A DNA stretch of 35,016 nt. It comes from Spirulina subsalsa FACHB-351. Lineage in GTDB: Bacteria > Cyanobacteriota > Cyanobacteriia > Cyanobacteriales > Spirulinaceae. Positions 1 to 9,237 of this stretch are shown piece by piece. The stretch spans positions 1 through 35,016 of the forward strand of contig NZ_JAIHOM010000031.1 of the NCBI RefSeq assembly GCF_026130165.1, read 5' to 3'. The position numbers and the translations under genes are program-made. Every line of letters begins with the position of its first letter. Within the stretch, counting starts at the first letter, position 1. The notes beneath the pieces are model-generated. The model saw only the letters and a program-made list of their open reading frames with translations. It had not been told where the DNA came from and made no database searches.

Positions 1-74
1 CTCCCCTCCTCCCCCGCGAAGTGAGAATAGAGAAGTGAGAATAGAGAATTATTAACGACTCCAGACTCTCTCCT

Positions 75-186
75 CTCCCCTGCTCCCCTGCTCCCCTGCT
101 CCCCTGCCCCCCTGCTCCCCTGAGAATTGATAATTGTCAATTGTCAATTCCCCGCTCCCCTGCTCCCCTGCTCCCCTGCTCCCCTA
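75..186. repeat. Two short arrays of an 8-bp CT-rich repeat
   Basis: The octamer CTCCCCTG is repeated six times at 75-122 (the fifth copy has one change) and about four times at 155-186. The arrays are separated by an AT-rich linker at 123-150 built from overlapping AATTGTCAATT-type words. Similar CTCCCCTG runs recur near 8888-8915, and the linker words recur near 12248-12285 and 18570-18600, so this is a dispersed intergenic repeat family. A short open frame across it (127-315) only translates the repeat. Confidence 0.85.
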
Positions 187-793
187 CTCCCCCTCTCCCC
201 CTCCTCCGAGACACTGAGATTTCTGAGGAAAAATGTGTCAATTTGTAAAATTTTTGGTAATAATATTGGGAAGCAGGTTTTCCGATCTAAGGGTTCGGTA
301 GTCCGAAATACCTAGATTAAAAGCCTTTGACTTGAGTTGTTTACTTGACTTGGGGGCAGATTAAGAAGTATTAATTTATTAGACGGGACTCAGCCCTATG
401 TCCCCCGGGGTCTGAATTATTTTCCCTCACCTCTAGCTGAGTAGATGTTCTGCCTCAAGGCTAGCTCATCAGTCGGCCGACAGACGAGGAAGAGTGGATC
501 TGCTAAGTCCCTTACTGTCTTCTTAGCAATAGTCTGCCTGAATCTGGGCAAATTCTGGGGCGGTGTTGTTCTACCCCCCCAACTGACCCGACAAACTGAG
601 CAATCTAACCTGTTGAAAGGTATCAAAGGCAAAACTTGCTCAGGAAAATCGAAAATCTGGGATAATAACCAGAACCTTAAAAAAGGGACAGTCTCCCGTC
701 TCTATTTCCGAGGACTGATTGAGGAATTGGGAAAAGAGATATTTAGTAAACGTAAATCTTGCATTGTTTTAGTGAAGCAAGAGGTTTTGAATT
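187..793. other. Non-coding region upstream of psbD
   Basis: No convincing gene is visible here. Open frames at 417-632 (minus) and 445-840 (plus) have no recognisable protein character, and the second runs into psbD. The stretch presumably holds the psbD promoter and leader. It contains a perfect 10-bp palindrome, GTCGGCCGAC, at 472-481. An AAGAGG Shine-Dalgarno-like sequence at 779-784 lies 9 nt before the psbD ATG. I cannot place a promoter with confidence. Confidence 0.5.
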
Positions 794-1852
794 ATGACAA
801 TTGCAGTCGGGCGCGTACAGCAGGAACGAGGCTGGTTTGATTCAGTCGATGACTGGCTAAAGCGCGATCGCTTCGTATTTATCGGTTGGTCAGGTTTATT
901 GCTCTTCCCCTGTGCCTACATGGCCTTGGGCGGTTGGCTCACCGGAACCACCTTCGTCACCTCCTGGTACACCCACGGACTCGCCTCCTCCTACCTGGAA
1001 GGGGCAAACTTCATCACCGTAGCCGTTTCCTCCCCCGCCGATGCCTTCGGTCACTCCCTGCTCTTCCTGTGGGGACCCGAAGCCAACTGGGATTTTACCC
1101 GTTGGTGTCAAATTGGCGGACTGTGGCCCTTCGTGGCCTTACATGGCGCATTCGGGCTGATTGGCTTCATGCTCCGTCAGTTTGAGATTGCCCGCTTAGT
1201 AGGGATTCGTCCTTACAATGCGATCGCCTTCTCCGGTCCGATCTCCGTCTTCGTCAGCGTGTTTTTAATGTACCCCTTGGGACAATCCAGTTGGTTCTTT
1301 GCCCCCAGTTTCGGAGTAGCGGGCATCTTCCGCTTCATCCTGTTCCTGCAAGGCTTCCACAACTGGACACTAAACCCCTTCCACATGATGGGGGTAGCCG
1401 GAATCCTCGGCGGTGCATTACTCTGTGCCATCCACGGCGCCACCGTAGAAAACACCCTATTTGAAGACAGCGACCAAGCCAACACCTTCCGCGCCTTCAA
1501 CCCCACCCAAGCGGAAGAAACCTACAGCATGGTGACAGCTAACCGTTTCTGGAGTCAAATCTTTGGCATTGCCTTCTCCAACAAACGTTGGTTACACTTC
1601 TTCATGTTGTTCGTTCCCGTAACGGGCTTGTGGATGAGTTCAGTGGGCATCGTCGGTTTAGCCTTAAACCTCCGCGCCTACGACTTCGTATCCCAAGAAA
1701 TCCGGGCAGCAGAAGACCCCGAATTTGAAACGTTCTACACCAAGAACATCCTGTTAAACGAAGGTCTACGAGCTTGGATGGCTCCCCAAGACCAACCCCA
1801 CGAAAACTTTGAATTCCCAGAGGAGGTATTGCCTCGTGGTAACGCTCTCTAG
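794..1852 (+). CDS. psbD: Photosystem II reaction centre protein D2
   Basis: D2 pairs with D1 in the thylakoid membrane to form the photosystem II core, binding P680 and pheophytin chlorins, the quinone QA and the non-haem iron. The 352-residue length is exactly that of the family. The functional residues fall at standard D2 numbers: H117 (accessory chlorophyll), Y160 (redox-active tyrosine D), H197 (P680), H214 and H268 (iron, QA) and W253 (QA pocket). The ATG at 794 follows an AAGAGG motif. Its last 17 nt overlap psbC in another frame, the classical cyanobacterial and plastid arrangement. Only one psbD copy is in this window, so whether a second (psbD2) exists cannot be judged. Confidence 0.99.
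   Translation: MTIAVGRVQQERGWFDSVDDWLKRDRFVFIGWSGLLLFPCAYMALGGWLTGTTFVTSWYTHGLASSYLEGANFITVAVSSPADAFGHSLLFLWGPEANWDFTRWCQIGGLWPFVALHGAFGLIGFMLRQFEIARLVGIRPYNAIAFSGPISVFVSVFLMYPLGQSSWFFAPSFGVAGIFRFILFLQGFHNWTLNPFHMMGVAGILGGALLCAIHGATVENTLFEDSDQANTFRAFNPTQAEETYSMVTANRFWSQIFGIAFSNKRWLHFFMLFVPVTGLWMSSVGIVGLALNLRAYDFVSQEIRAAEDPEFETFYTKNILLNEGLRAWMAPQDQPHENFEFPEEVLPRGNAL
1821..1826 (+). promoter_or_regulatory. Ribosome binding site for psbC inside psbD
   Basis: A perfect AGGAGG lies within the last codons of psbD, 9 nt before a GTG at 1836. No such site precedes the TTG at 1809, so this motif decides the psbC start. It allows independent ribosome entry on the dicistronic psbDC mRNA. Confidence 0.88.
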
Positions 1853-3218
1853 TCCTACGATCAGTAGTGGTCGTGATATTGAATCCACCGGGTTCGCCTG
1901 GTGGTCGGGCAACGCTCGCTTAATTAACCTTTCTGGTAAACTGCTGGGCGCTCATGTAGCCCACGCTGGCCTGATTGTATTCTGGGCTGGGGCAATGACC
2001 CTTTTTGAACTGTCCCACTTCACGCCCGACAAACCCATGTACGAACAAGGGGCAATCCTACTGCCCCACCTAGCCACCCTAGGCTTAGGCGTAGGCCCCG
2101 GTGGTGAAGTCGTCGATACCTTCCCCTACTTCGTCGTAGGTGTATTACACCTCATTTCTTCCGCCGTCCTCGGTTTAGGTGGGATTTACCACGCCATCCG
2201 CGGCCCCGAAACCTTAGAAGAATATTCTGACTTCTTCGGCTATGACTGGGCCGACAAAAACCAAATGACCAACATCATCGGGTATCACCTGATCCTGTTG
2301 GGCTGCGGTGCCTTGTTGCTCGTCGCTAAGGCCATGTTCTTCGGCGGTGTCTATGACACTTGGGCCCCGGGTGGTGGTGATGTTCGGATCATTACTAACC
2401 CCACCCTGAACCCCGCCGTTATTTTTGGCTACCTGATCAACGCTCCCTTCGGTGGAGAAGGTTGGATCATTGGGGTCAACAACATGGAAGACATCATCGG
2501 CGGTCACATTTGGATCGGCTTAATCTGTATCGGTGGTGGGATCTGGCACATTCTGACCAAGCCCTTCGGTTGGGTGCGTCGCGCCTTTATCTGGTCTGGT
2601 GAAGCTTATCTCTCCTACAGCTTAGGAGCTCTGTCCTTAATGGGCTTTATCGCTTCCTTCTATGTGTGGTTCAACAACACCGCTTATCCCAGTGAGTTCT
2701 ACGGCCCCACCAACGCTGAAGCCTCTCAAGCTCAAGCCTTAGTGTTCTTAGCCCGTGACCAACGCTTAGGAGCTAACGTCGGTTCTGCTCAAGGCCCCAC
2801 AGGTCTGGGTAAATACCTGATGCGCTCTCCCACGGGTGAGATCATCTTCGGTGGTGAAACCATGCGTTTCTGGGACTTCCGTGGTCCTTGGTTAGAACCC
2901 CTCCGTGGTCCCAATGGTTTGGATCTCGACAAAATCCAAAACGATATTCAACCTTGGCAAATTCGCCGCGCTTCTGAGTACATGACCCACGCTCCCAACG
3001 GTTCTTTGAACTCTGTGGGTGGGATCATTACTGAGCCGAACTCCTTTAACTATGTGAACCCCCGCGCTTGGTTGGGAACCTCTCACTTTGTGTTAGGCTT
3101 CTTCTTCCTCGTAGGCCACCTCTGGCACTCTGGACGCGCTCGTGCGGCAGCGGCTGGTTTTGAAAAAGGCATCGACCGCGAAACTGAACCCGTACTCTTT
3201 ATGGAAGATATTGACTAA
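1836..3218 (+). CDS. psbC: Photosystem II CP43 chlorophyll-binding protein (GTG start)
   Basis: CP43 is the inner antenna of photosystem II. It binds chlorophyll a through conserved histidines, and its large lumenal loop helps ligate the Mn4Ca cluster. The GGETMRFWD motif, with the Glu and Arg known as E354/R357 in usual numbering, is present. Starting at GTG 1836 gives 460 residues, beginning [12 protein letters not shown]. That start sits 9 nt after a perfect AGGAGG and matches the GTG start known for cyanobacterial psbC. A TTG further upstream at 1809 is open but has no ribosome site. The gene overlaps psbD by 17 nt, so the two are co-transcribed and probably translationally coupled. A strong hairpin terminator follows. 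Confidence 0.97.
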   Translation: MVTLSSPTISSGRDIESTGFAWWSGNARLINLSGKLLGAHVAHAGLIVFWAGAMTLFELSHFTPDKPMYEQGAILLPHLATLGLGVGPGGEVVDTFPYFVVGVLHLISSAVLGLGGIYHAIRGPETLEEYSDFFGYDWADKNQMTNIIGYHLILLGCGALLLVAKAMFFGGVYDTWAPGGGDVRIITNPTLNPAVIFGYLINAPFGGEGWIIGVNNMEDIIGGHIWIGLICIGGGIWHILTKPFGWVRRAFIWSGEAYLSYSLGALSLMGFIASFYVWFNNTAYPSEFYGPTNAEASQAQALVFLARDQRLGANVGSAQGPTGLGKYLMRSPTGEIIFGGETMRFWDFRGPWLEPLRGPNGLDLDKIQNDIQPWQIRRASEYMTHAPNGSLNSVGGIITEPNSFNYVNPRAWLGTSHFVLGFFFLVGHLWHSGRARAAAAGFEKGIDRETEPVLFMEDID

Positions 3219-3259
3219 GGGTTAACTACTCAGTCAATGTTGGCGTGAGTTACGAAATC

Positions 3260-3294
3260 AGAGGCGACTGGAAACAGTCGCCTCTTCTATTTTG
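3260..3294 (+). terminator. Rho-independent-like terminator of psbDC
   Basis: A perfect 11-bp stem (3260-3270 with 3275-3285) closes a GAAA tetraloop and is followed by the T-rich TCTATTTT. It lies 42 nt after the psbC stop. The replication-protein gene ends from the other strand at 3320, so the hairpin also separates convergent transcripts. Confidence 0.85.
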
Positions 3295-3319
3295 GGCTGG
3301 CTGAAAATGGATCAGGCTC

Positions 3320-6300
3320 TCAAAATAAGGAGAGCTGGATATAAGGACTATGCCAATTTGTCTCGCTCACAGGTCGAATGATCGTAGGATAATCCTCCAA
3401 ACTGCGCCAGATTTCCTTTTCTTGAGATAACCAATACTCGAACACCTCAAAACGTTCATCTTCAGGACTCACTAATTGATAAACTCGGAGGCGTTTTCGA
3501 GGTTGGTTGGGGTCTTTTTTGTATTTAATACATTGGACTCCATAGCCGATTTGTTCTAACAGTCGCCGCACAATGACAATGGGGGTGGAATTCTTGGCTA
3601 GTCCAATCCCTAAGACAGTTTTAATAAAGGAACGATGGCTCAGGGCGAGATGCTGCATGGCTTGCAGGTCGGTGTCGCTGTTACAGAGTTCTCGTTCAGG
3701 GTGGGCGAGGAGGGTGGGAAGACCTAACTGTTCTAATGTGCCAATGGCGGCCCCAAGTTGGGAACGGTTGAAGTCTGGGGGGAAGATTGCCCCTTCTCCT
3801 TGTTCCATGAGTTGTTTGGCGATGAAACAATCTCGTTCACTGAGGTAGGGACGACCGAAGGTGAGGAAGTAGTGTAAGCGTAACTGACTGTACCATCCCT
3901 CGTCATCTCGGATGATGAGTTGGGGGGAGATGGTAATCCCATAACGCTGTTTTAGTTCGTATTTACGGACTTTGCGCCGTTGGCTGGGGGTTTTGATCAG
4001 TTGTTTTTTCAGGAGTTGATAGGTGGTTTCGGTGAGATCGGGACTTTGGGCGATCGCATTACATTCAAGGTGATAGTTGTGATCCCGTACTTGGGCGATC
4101 GCATCACCCAGAGAAACCGGAGAAGTGTCCGCTTTTTCTGGACAGCGATCAAGGTTTACAGCCTCCTCTCGGGGAGTCACCTCATAATGACCCTCTCGCA
4201 ATAACCCCGTGAACACCATCTCACGATAGTTCAACATGGCCGCATTGAGACGGACGGCAAACTTAGCCCAACAGAGCAAAGATTCTGCCTGAAAGCCCGT
4301 TTCTAGGTCATCTAAGGCATCAAAATCCGACTGTTGGAGTAAACGGATGTTGACCTGAGTTAAACGCTGTCCTGAGTCAAGGAGGGCAGGAATCGAGGTG
4401 GATCCGTTGCCCACTTGGTTAAAGCCATAGGGTGCTACCCAGAGAAAGCGGGGTAGGTTTTCCCGCAGCCGTCCCAAGGCCTGACGGACAGAATTCTCGC
4501 TTTGGATGCCCTGGGCGATCGCCCACACCGAGGAAAAATGACCCCGTAACTCAATGCTCACCCCGGTTTCAATCACCGGACTGGCCAACACAATATCATA
4601 GTTTTTCAGTCGTTCATCCAGATTTTCCATAGACCCATAGGCGGGGTGGGTGGGATCGGCTAAAGACTCCGAATCTAGGCGCAAAATGCGGGCTGTGGGG
4701 AATTGGCTGGTTAAATAGGCCTCTAAATTGCAGGTTCCCCACTGACTTTGTAACTTTTGGGCCGAAAGACAGACAAAAGGCTTGCCCCCCTCAGCGATAT
4801 GCTGCACTAAATCCTGTAATAAATGATCCGGCGTGGTTTCTGTGTAGTGGTGGATGGGCCAAGCGTCCTCCTGGGTGGGCTGCCAGTGGTTTTCAATCAC
4901 CCAAGGCTGCACGTTTACCCCGGCCAACTTGAGGAGGTAATCCAGAGACACATCACTTAAATCGGCATCGGCCACATAAACCTGTCCTTGGTCCCCTAGG
5001 GTATTTTCTAACAAGGTTTTGAGGGATTTTAAAATGGCGACCCGTTGATTCTGGCAGGTGGTGGAGTTTAAACCGTGCCAGAGGACTTGTTCGACTTCAT
5101 CGATAATCACCACCCCATTAGACCAATCCCCGGCCTTGAATTTGGCTTGGGAGTTGGGATGGAGGGAGTCAATACAAAGACCATAGCCCAAGGCTTGCCC
5201 GGTGGGATTGTCTTGGACATCGGTGATATACTTCAGCCCAAAACGTTGACAGAGGGCTTCGACTAAACGCACCCGATGGCCAATGACTAACACCCACTGT
5301 TGACGTTCTAGGGCTTTTTGTACCACTTGGGTTAAAAATTGGGTTTTGCCCGTGCCTTTGGGGGATTTGAGGCCAATTAAGCGGGCTTCTGGGGGAATCT
5401 CTAACTCGGGCAAATAACGAGCATTGAGGGAGTGGGCAGCCCGATAGGTGAGTTGGCTTAAACTGTGGGCTTTCCAAGTTTCTAGAGTCAGGGCTTGACT
5501 ATAGGCAACTTCAAAGGCTTTCACTCCTTGGGCGGCAATTAAATCATCTACCCCTTTCCCTTGTTGGGGGTGCCATTGCACTACTCGCACCTCGCACCCT
5601 TGACGAGTCAGGAGATAGCCCGTTTGACGAATGGCGGCATTAACGGCTTGAATGGTTTTGGGTTTTTGGTCTTGGTCAAAAACGATATAAATGGGGCGCT
5701 TATTTTGGGCGAATTTTTCCAGTTGGGGGATGAGGCGAGACTTGCCGATGATGTTTCCCTCCTCATCTCGGGGGACTCGGTAGCCGCCATAAATTCCCGG
5801 AAGTGCGATCGCCGCAAATCCGGCCGTTAACAAAGCACCAGCCTTTTTTGCCCCTTCTGTAATACACAAGGGAATCTCAGGATGGGTGATTAACCACTGC
5901 CAAAACCCTAAATCCGGTTGTTGGGGGTCTAAATCTTCCGGCAAAATAGACACCTTGTAGCGTTGGGCGATGCGTTGCCACAGGTGTAACGGCACTCGTA
6001 GGGCAAAAATACCTGTATTGGTTTTGGGGGGGTGTTCGTATTTAATCGGTTTCTGCTTTTGGCTGCCATAACGGGGGGACATGGGTTTAAAACAGCCCCA
6101 TAAATCCTCATCCCCCGTTAATACATCAATGCCAGAACACCACCATCCCCCCTCCTCAAGGTGTTGATAGCGCTTCAGAATCGAGTCGCGAATCCGCCCA
6201 TCATTGCGTCGTGGCAGGTCATCGGCATAGAGAAGATAGTCGTAGGGGCGATCGCCTTTTAAGACTGTCACGTTTAAACGAGTCAGTTGATCATCAACAC

Positions 6301-6331
6301 AACTCGCAGCCCATTCCTTCAAATAATACAC
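3320..6331 (-). CDS. Plasmid-type replication protein, CyRepA1/DUF3854-like
   Basis: A 1003-residue protein resembling the CyRepA-type replication proteins of cyanobacterial plasmids. Around residues 150-265 is a DUF3854/Toprim-like primase region: a TEGAKKAG motif with the acidic residue E159, and a DQD pair at D219/D221. A superfamily 2-like helicase follows, with Walker A SPKGTGKT (323-330), Walker B VVIIDEVEQ (407-415) and a late QALGRLREN motif resembling helicase motif VI. It would unwind and prime DNA at an origin. It is odd to find it intact beside psbC, with no partition genes, integrase or other mobile genes in the window. It contains five GCGATCGC sites, at a density like the host genes, suggesting long residence. 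Alternatives are an integrated plasmid or prophage relic, or a domesticated chromosomal helicase-primase. The family call is from motif recognition only. Confidence 0.82.
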   Translation of the reverse strand: MYYLKEWAASCVDDQLTRLNVTVLKGDRPYDYLLYADDLPRRNDGRIRDSILKRYQHLEEGGWWCSGIDVLTGDEDLWGCFKPMSPRYGSQKQKPIKYEHPPKTNTGIFALRVPLHLWQRIAQRYKVSILPEDLDPQQPDLGFWQWLITHPEIPLCITEGAKKAGALLTAGFAAIALPGIYGGYRVPRDEEGNIIGKSRLIPQLEKFAQNKRPIYIVFDQDQKPKTIQAVNAAIRQTGYLLTRQGCEVRVVQWHPQQGKGVDDLIAAQGVKAFEVAYSQALTLETWKAHSLSQLTYRAAHSLNARYLPELEIPPEARLIGLKSPKGTGKTQFLTQVVQKALERQQWVLVIGHRVRLVEALCQRFGLKYITDVQDNPTGQALGYGLCIDSLHPNSQAKFKAGDWSNGVVIIDEVEQVLWHGLNSTTCQNQRVAILKSLKTLLENTLGDQGQVYVADADLSDVSLDYLLKLAGVNVQPWVIENHWQPTQEDAWPIHHYTETTPDHLLQDLVQHIAEGGKPFVCLSAQKLQSQWGTCNLEAYLTSQFPTARILRLDSESLADPTHPAYGSMENLDERLKNYDIVLASPVIETGVSIELRGHFSSVWAIAQGIQSENSVRQALGRLRENLPRFLWVAPYGFNQVGNGSTSIPALLDSGQRLTQVNIRLLQQSDFDALDDLETGFQAESLLCWAKFAVRLNAAMLNYREMVFTGLLREGHYEVTPREEAVNLDRCPEKADTSPVSLGDAIAQVRDHNYHLECNAIAQSPDLTETTYQLLKKQLIKTPSQRRKVRKYELKQRYGITISPQLIIRDDEGWYSQLRLHYFLTFGRPYLSERDCFIAKQLMEQGEGAIFPPDFNRSQLGAAIGTLEQLGLPTLLAHPERELCNSDTDLQAMQHLALSHRSFIKTVLGIGLAKNSTPIVIVRRLLEQIGYGVQCIKYKKDPNQPRKRLRVYQLVSPEDERFEVFEYWLSQEKEIWRSLEDYPTIIRPVSETNWHSPYIQLSLF

Positions 6332-6677
6332 GGTGTCTTTTCTTCATGACTCACTAGGGTATTCCATCCTACGCTATATCTAGCGGTCTGAGAAGTGGTC
6401 TTAAGAAAAAAATACTACTAATAGTGTACTAACGACAAAAATCAAGCACCCAGACAGATGTTGTACACCCGAGGGAGTTTTGAACAAGAGCGCGACGCAC
6501 CCTCACCCCGCGCCCTAGCAGGTGGGGTGAGTTTTGAAGGTCAAGATATTGAGTGGGCAGGGCTTCCAATCTCCCGTTCTATTTCGTGAGAAGATAGAAG
6601 GGGATCGATTCCCTTGTGAATCAATCTGCCCTCAACTAAACCAAAAATCAAGATTATTAGAAAATTATTTTTTGTGT
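6332..6677. other. Divergent intergenic region with an inverted repeat
   Basis: This 346-nt region separates the replication-protein gene from the cyclophilin gene. CTCACCCC at 6502-6509 is repeated inverted at 6524-6531, followed by TTTT, giving a stem of 8 bp with a 14-nt loop. An AT-rich stretch with several ACTA words lies at about 6408-6435. I see no tandem iterons that would prove a plasmid origin. The cyclophilin frame stays open upstream to 6534, but that extension has no coding character. Confidence 0.45.
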
Positions 6678-7805
6678 ATGAAACCTTTAAGCAGATTTTG
6701 GCAAGATTGGGGCAAACGCCTGCTCACTACGAGTTTAGTTGCCCTTTTGCTATTACCCCTCTCTGTGACCTTAAGTGGCGCGGGATGGAATACGAATAGC
6801 CTTTCTTCAGGGCGAAAAAGCCAACTGGCTCAAGGAGATGCCATTACGGATCCCACAGCCATTTTACGCTATGCCCTACCCATTGAGAATCAAGAAGTGC
6901 GACAACTGCAAGGCAGTATTGAGGGTATTTCTACCTCTCTGCGTGCTAAACGGTGGAGTACGGTGATGCGGGATCTGAAGGATGCGGCACTGATCTTAAA
7001 TTATGGCAAAGATGAGATTTTGGCCGATATTCCTAGCGATCGCCAAACTGAAGCCCAGACCATCCTAGCTCAAGTGACGGAGGATGTGAAGCAACTCCAA
7101 GCAGCAGCAGAGAATAAAGATAAACCTGTGGTGTGGGAAGTTCGACGACAGATTTTAAACGCTTTGACTGATCTTGAGGAGTTAATGGTAACAGGATTTC
7201 CCTTTACGGTGCCGGAAGAGTATGGGAATCTTCCTCAACTGAAAGGTCGGGCTACAGTGGAAATGGAAACCACTCAAGGGACACTAACGATTATTGTGGA
7301 TGGTTACAATGCCCCAGTGAATGCGGGGAATTTTGTAGATTTGGTGCAACGCGGTTTTTATGATGGTTTAGATTTCTTCCAACGGGAGGGTTTTGTGGTG
7401 CAGACGGGTAATCCTCCGGGGGATGAAGAGGGATTTATTGACCCTAAAACCGGGGAATATCGAGCGATTCCGATGGAAATTAAGGTACAAGGGGATGACG
7501 AACCGATTTATGGCATTACCCTAGAGGATGCGGGGTTATATTTAGCCCAGCCTGCGTTACCCTTCAATGCCTATGGTGCTTTGGCGTTGGCTCGTCCGAG
7601 TGGGGATGCGAATGGGGGTTCGTCTCAGGTGTTTTTCTTCTTGTTTGACCGTGAACTGACACCGCCGGGCTATAACTTAATGGATGGTCGTTATTCGGTG
7701 TTTGGTTATGTGGTGGAAGGTCAGGATGTGCTTGCCAAACTAACGAATGAGGATCAGGTGATCCGCGCTCGGGTGATTCAAGGGGCGGATAATTTGGAAG
7801 TTTAG
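6678..7805 (+). CDS. Lumenal cyclophilin-type peptidyl-prolyl isomerase (TLP40/CYP38-like)
   Basis: The protein has 375 residues from the ATG at 6678. That start exposes a classic export signal: basic residues, then a hydrophobic segment at about 15-35, which argues against a longer start at 6534. After the signal comes an all-helical region (about residues 60-170). A cyclophilin domain follows, running from VEMETTQGTLTI to the end and containing a DFFQREGFVVQTGNP segment that keeps the catalytic-type Arg. This helical-plus-cyclophilin layout matches the plant thylakoid-lumen protein TLP40/CYP38 and its cyanobacterial relatives, which assist photosystem II assembly. Whether it is an active isomerase cannot be judged here. 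thiL begins 21 nt downstream on the same strand, so the two are probably co-transcribed. Confidence 0.88.
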   Translation: MKPLSRFWQDWGKRLLTTSLVALLLLPLSVTLSGAGWNTNSLSSGRKSQLAQGDAITDPTAILRYALPIENQEVRQLQGSIEGISTSLRAKRWSTVMRDLKDAALILNYGKDEILADIPSDRQTEAQTILAQVTEDVKQLQAAAENKDKPVVWEVRRQILNALTDLEELMVTGFPFTVPEEYGNLPQLKGRATVEMETTQGTLTIIVDGYNAPVNAGNFVDLVQRGFYDGLDFFQREGFVVQTGNPPGDEEGFIDPKTGEYRAIPMEIKVQGDDEPIYGITLEDAGLYLAQPALPFNAYGALALARPSGDANGGSSQVFFFLFDRELTPPGYNLMDGRYSVFGYVVEGQDVLAKLTNEDQVIRARVIQGADNLEV

Positions 7806-7826
7806 GATTGAGGCCGTCTGGGTTTT

Positions 7827-8855
7827 ATGAGTGATTCAGGGCAGTTGGTGGGAGATTTGGGGGAACAGCATCTGTTGCGCATGGTGCAACGGTTCTGTTC
7901 TAATACCCTGATTGGTGATGATGGGGCGATTTTGTCGGTGTCGCCCGGTCATTTGCTGGTGGTGACGACGGATTCTTTTGTCGATGGGGTGCATTTTTGC
8001 GATCGCACCCTATCCCCCTTTGATGTGGGTTGGCGAGTGACGGCGGCCAATCTTTCCGATTTAGCTGCTATGGGGGCTAATCCCCTCGGAATTACCGTGA
8101 GTTTAACGCTCCCCAATGATTTGCCCTCAGCTTGGGTACAAGGTCTATATGAGGGCATAAACGCTTGTCTGACCCAATATGACACGCCTCTGATTGGGGG
8201 AGATTTATGTGGGGGATCGTTGGTAACGGTGGCGATCACGGCATTGGGGGAAACCCTACCCCACCGGGTGATCCGTCGGGATTTTGCCCAGGTGGGAGAT
8301 GCGATTGTGGTGACGGGCTATCATGGGGGGTCTAAAGCGGGTCTAGAATTATTGCTTGATCCCCAACGGGGGGAGGTGTTAACTCCACGTCAACGTCAGA
8401 GGCTGATTAACTGTCATCAACACCCTCGCCCCCGTCTAGATGTGCTACCAGAGTTGTGGAAGTTGGACGAAAGCCTACATCTGGCGGGAATGGATAGTAG
8501 TGATGGTTTAGGAGATGCGATCGCCCAAATTTGTCGCGCTAGTCAGGTGGGGGCTGTGATTAATCTAGCTCGCATTCCGATTCCCCCGGGCTTTAGCCAT
8601 TGGCTAGAGCCTGAAACCCTATGGGATTGGGTCTTCTACGGCGGAGAAGATTTTGAACTGGTTCTCTGTCTTGCCCCGGCTTTAGCTCGGAGTTTAGTCG
8701 CCAATTTAGGCCCCCGGGCGGCTATTATTGGTCAAATTACTGCCTCTCCCCGCATTCTCTTACAAGATGCTCAAGGTCACATCCTCCCGCAAACTCTCAG
8801 CCTAGAGCGCAGTTTTCAACATTACGCGCCACAGGGAACAGGGAACAGGGAATAG
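7827..8855 (+). CDS. thiL: Thiamine-monophosphate kinase
   Basis: ThiL phosphorylates thiamine monophosphate to the cofactor thiamine diphosphate using ATP, in the cytosol. The 342-residue protein has the ThiL/PurM-type layout: IGDDGAIL near the N-terminus, TTDSFVDGVHF, the AANLSDLAAMGA motif, GGDLCGG, the MDSSDGLGDAI motif and YGGEDFELV near the C-terminus. The gene follows the cyclophilin gene by 21 nt. Its last codons (QGTGNRE) are written by a GGGAATA/GGGAACA-type repeat that continues past the stop. The C-terminal tail therefore seems to have been extended or replaced by repeat DNA. Confidence 0.96.
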   Translation: MSDSGQLVGDLGEQHLLRMVQRFCSNTLIGDDGAILSVSPGHLLVVTTDSFVDGVHFCDRTLSPFDVGWRVTAANLSDLAAMGANPLGITVSLTLPNDLPSAWVQGLYEGINACLTQYDTPLIGGDLCGGSLVTVAITALGETLPHRVIRRDFAQVGDAIVVTGYHGGSKAGLELLLDPQRGEVLTPRQRQRLINCHQHPRPRLDVLPELWKLDESLHLAGMDSSDGLGDAIAQICRASQVGAVINLARIPIPPGFSHWLEPETLWDWVFYGGEDFELVLCLAPALARSLVANLGPRAAIIGQITASPRILLQDAQGHILPQTLSLERSFQHYAPQGTGNRE

Positions 8856-8926
8856 GGAATAGGGAATAGGTGATAGGGAATTTTTCCCCTGCTCCCCTGC
8901 TCCCCTCTCCCCTATTCCTGACTCCC
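8838..8926. repeat. GGGAATA heptamer run plus CT-rich run
   Basis: From 8838 the sequence is a run of GGGAACA/GGGAATA heptamers, starting inside the last codons of thiL. After TTTTT it changes into CTCCCCTG-type repeats and then CCCCTATTCCTG. The two halves are roughly complementary and could fold into a long imperfect hairpin acting as a thiL terminator. This resembles the short tandemly repeated repetitive (STRR) sequences described in cyanobacteria. Confidence 0.75.
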
Positions 8927-8950
8927 CGAGTTATTCAGCAAGCGCCCATG

Positions 8951-8978
8951 AGGATCTTCAAATTAGGATCTTCAAATT
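8951..8978. repeat. Perfect 14-bp tandem duplication
   Basis: AGGATCTTCAAATT occurs twice in direct succession at 8951-8964 and 8965-8978, between thiL and tRNA-Cys. No function is evident. Confidence 0.9.
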
Positions 8979-9034
8979 GGGGGGATTTTGCGGTTTTGGC
9001 GGAGTCCAAGGATGGCTGAACTCCTGATTTTAAA

Positions 9035-9106
9035 AGGCGGCATCCAGATTTGAACTGGAGAATAGAGGTTTTGCAGACCTCGGCCTTACCACTTGGCTAT
9101 GCCGCC
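9035..9106 (-). tRNA. tRNA-Cys (anticodon GCA)
   Basis: Read on the minus strand, 9106 to 9035 folds as a full cloverleaf. The acceptor stem is a perfect 7 bp, GGCGGCA with TGCCGCC. The anticodon stem GAGGT/ACCTC encloses CTGCAAA with anticodon GCA, and the T-arm is CCAGTTCAAATCTGG. The discriminator base is U, the identity base of tRNA-Cys. CCA is not encoded, which is usual in cyanobacteria. Confidence 0.97.
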
Positions 9107-9198
9107 GTAAATATCCGAGATCCAATTCTAACAGAATGAACGGGTGCTTTACAAGTCCCGAGTGGAAAACTTTTCACGACTCAAGGCACAACCTAGGC

Positions 9199-9204
9199 TA
9201 CAAT
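9199..9204 (+). promoter_or_regulatory. Candidate -10 box for the PqqD/B2 pair
   Basis: TACAAT lies in GGCTACAATAG, about 31 nt before the first ATG of the PqqD-like gene. No good -35 box is seen at the right distance; the nearest, TTTTCA at 9171-9176, is too far. If real, it places transcription start near 9211 and supports the start at 9235/9238 over an upstream ATG at 9136. Confidence 0.4.
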
Positions 9205-9237
9205 AGCGGTCGGTTTCTGTCCACATTGTCACCGATG

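Noticed and set aside
445-840. 131-residue plus-strand protein before psbD
   Set aside because: It overlaps the start of psbD, has no recognisable features and has no ribosome site.
1809-1835. TTG start for psbC
   Set aside because: The GTG at 1836 has a perfect AGGAGG 9 nt upstream and gives the known CP43 N-terminus. The TTG has neither.
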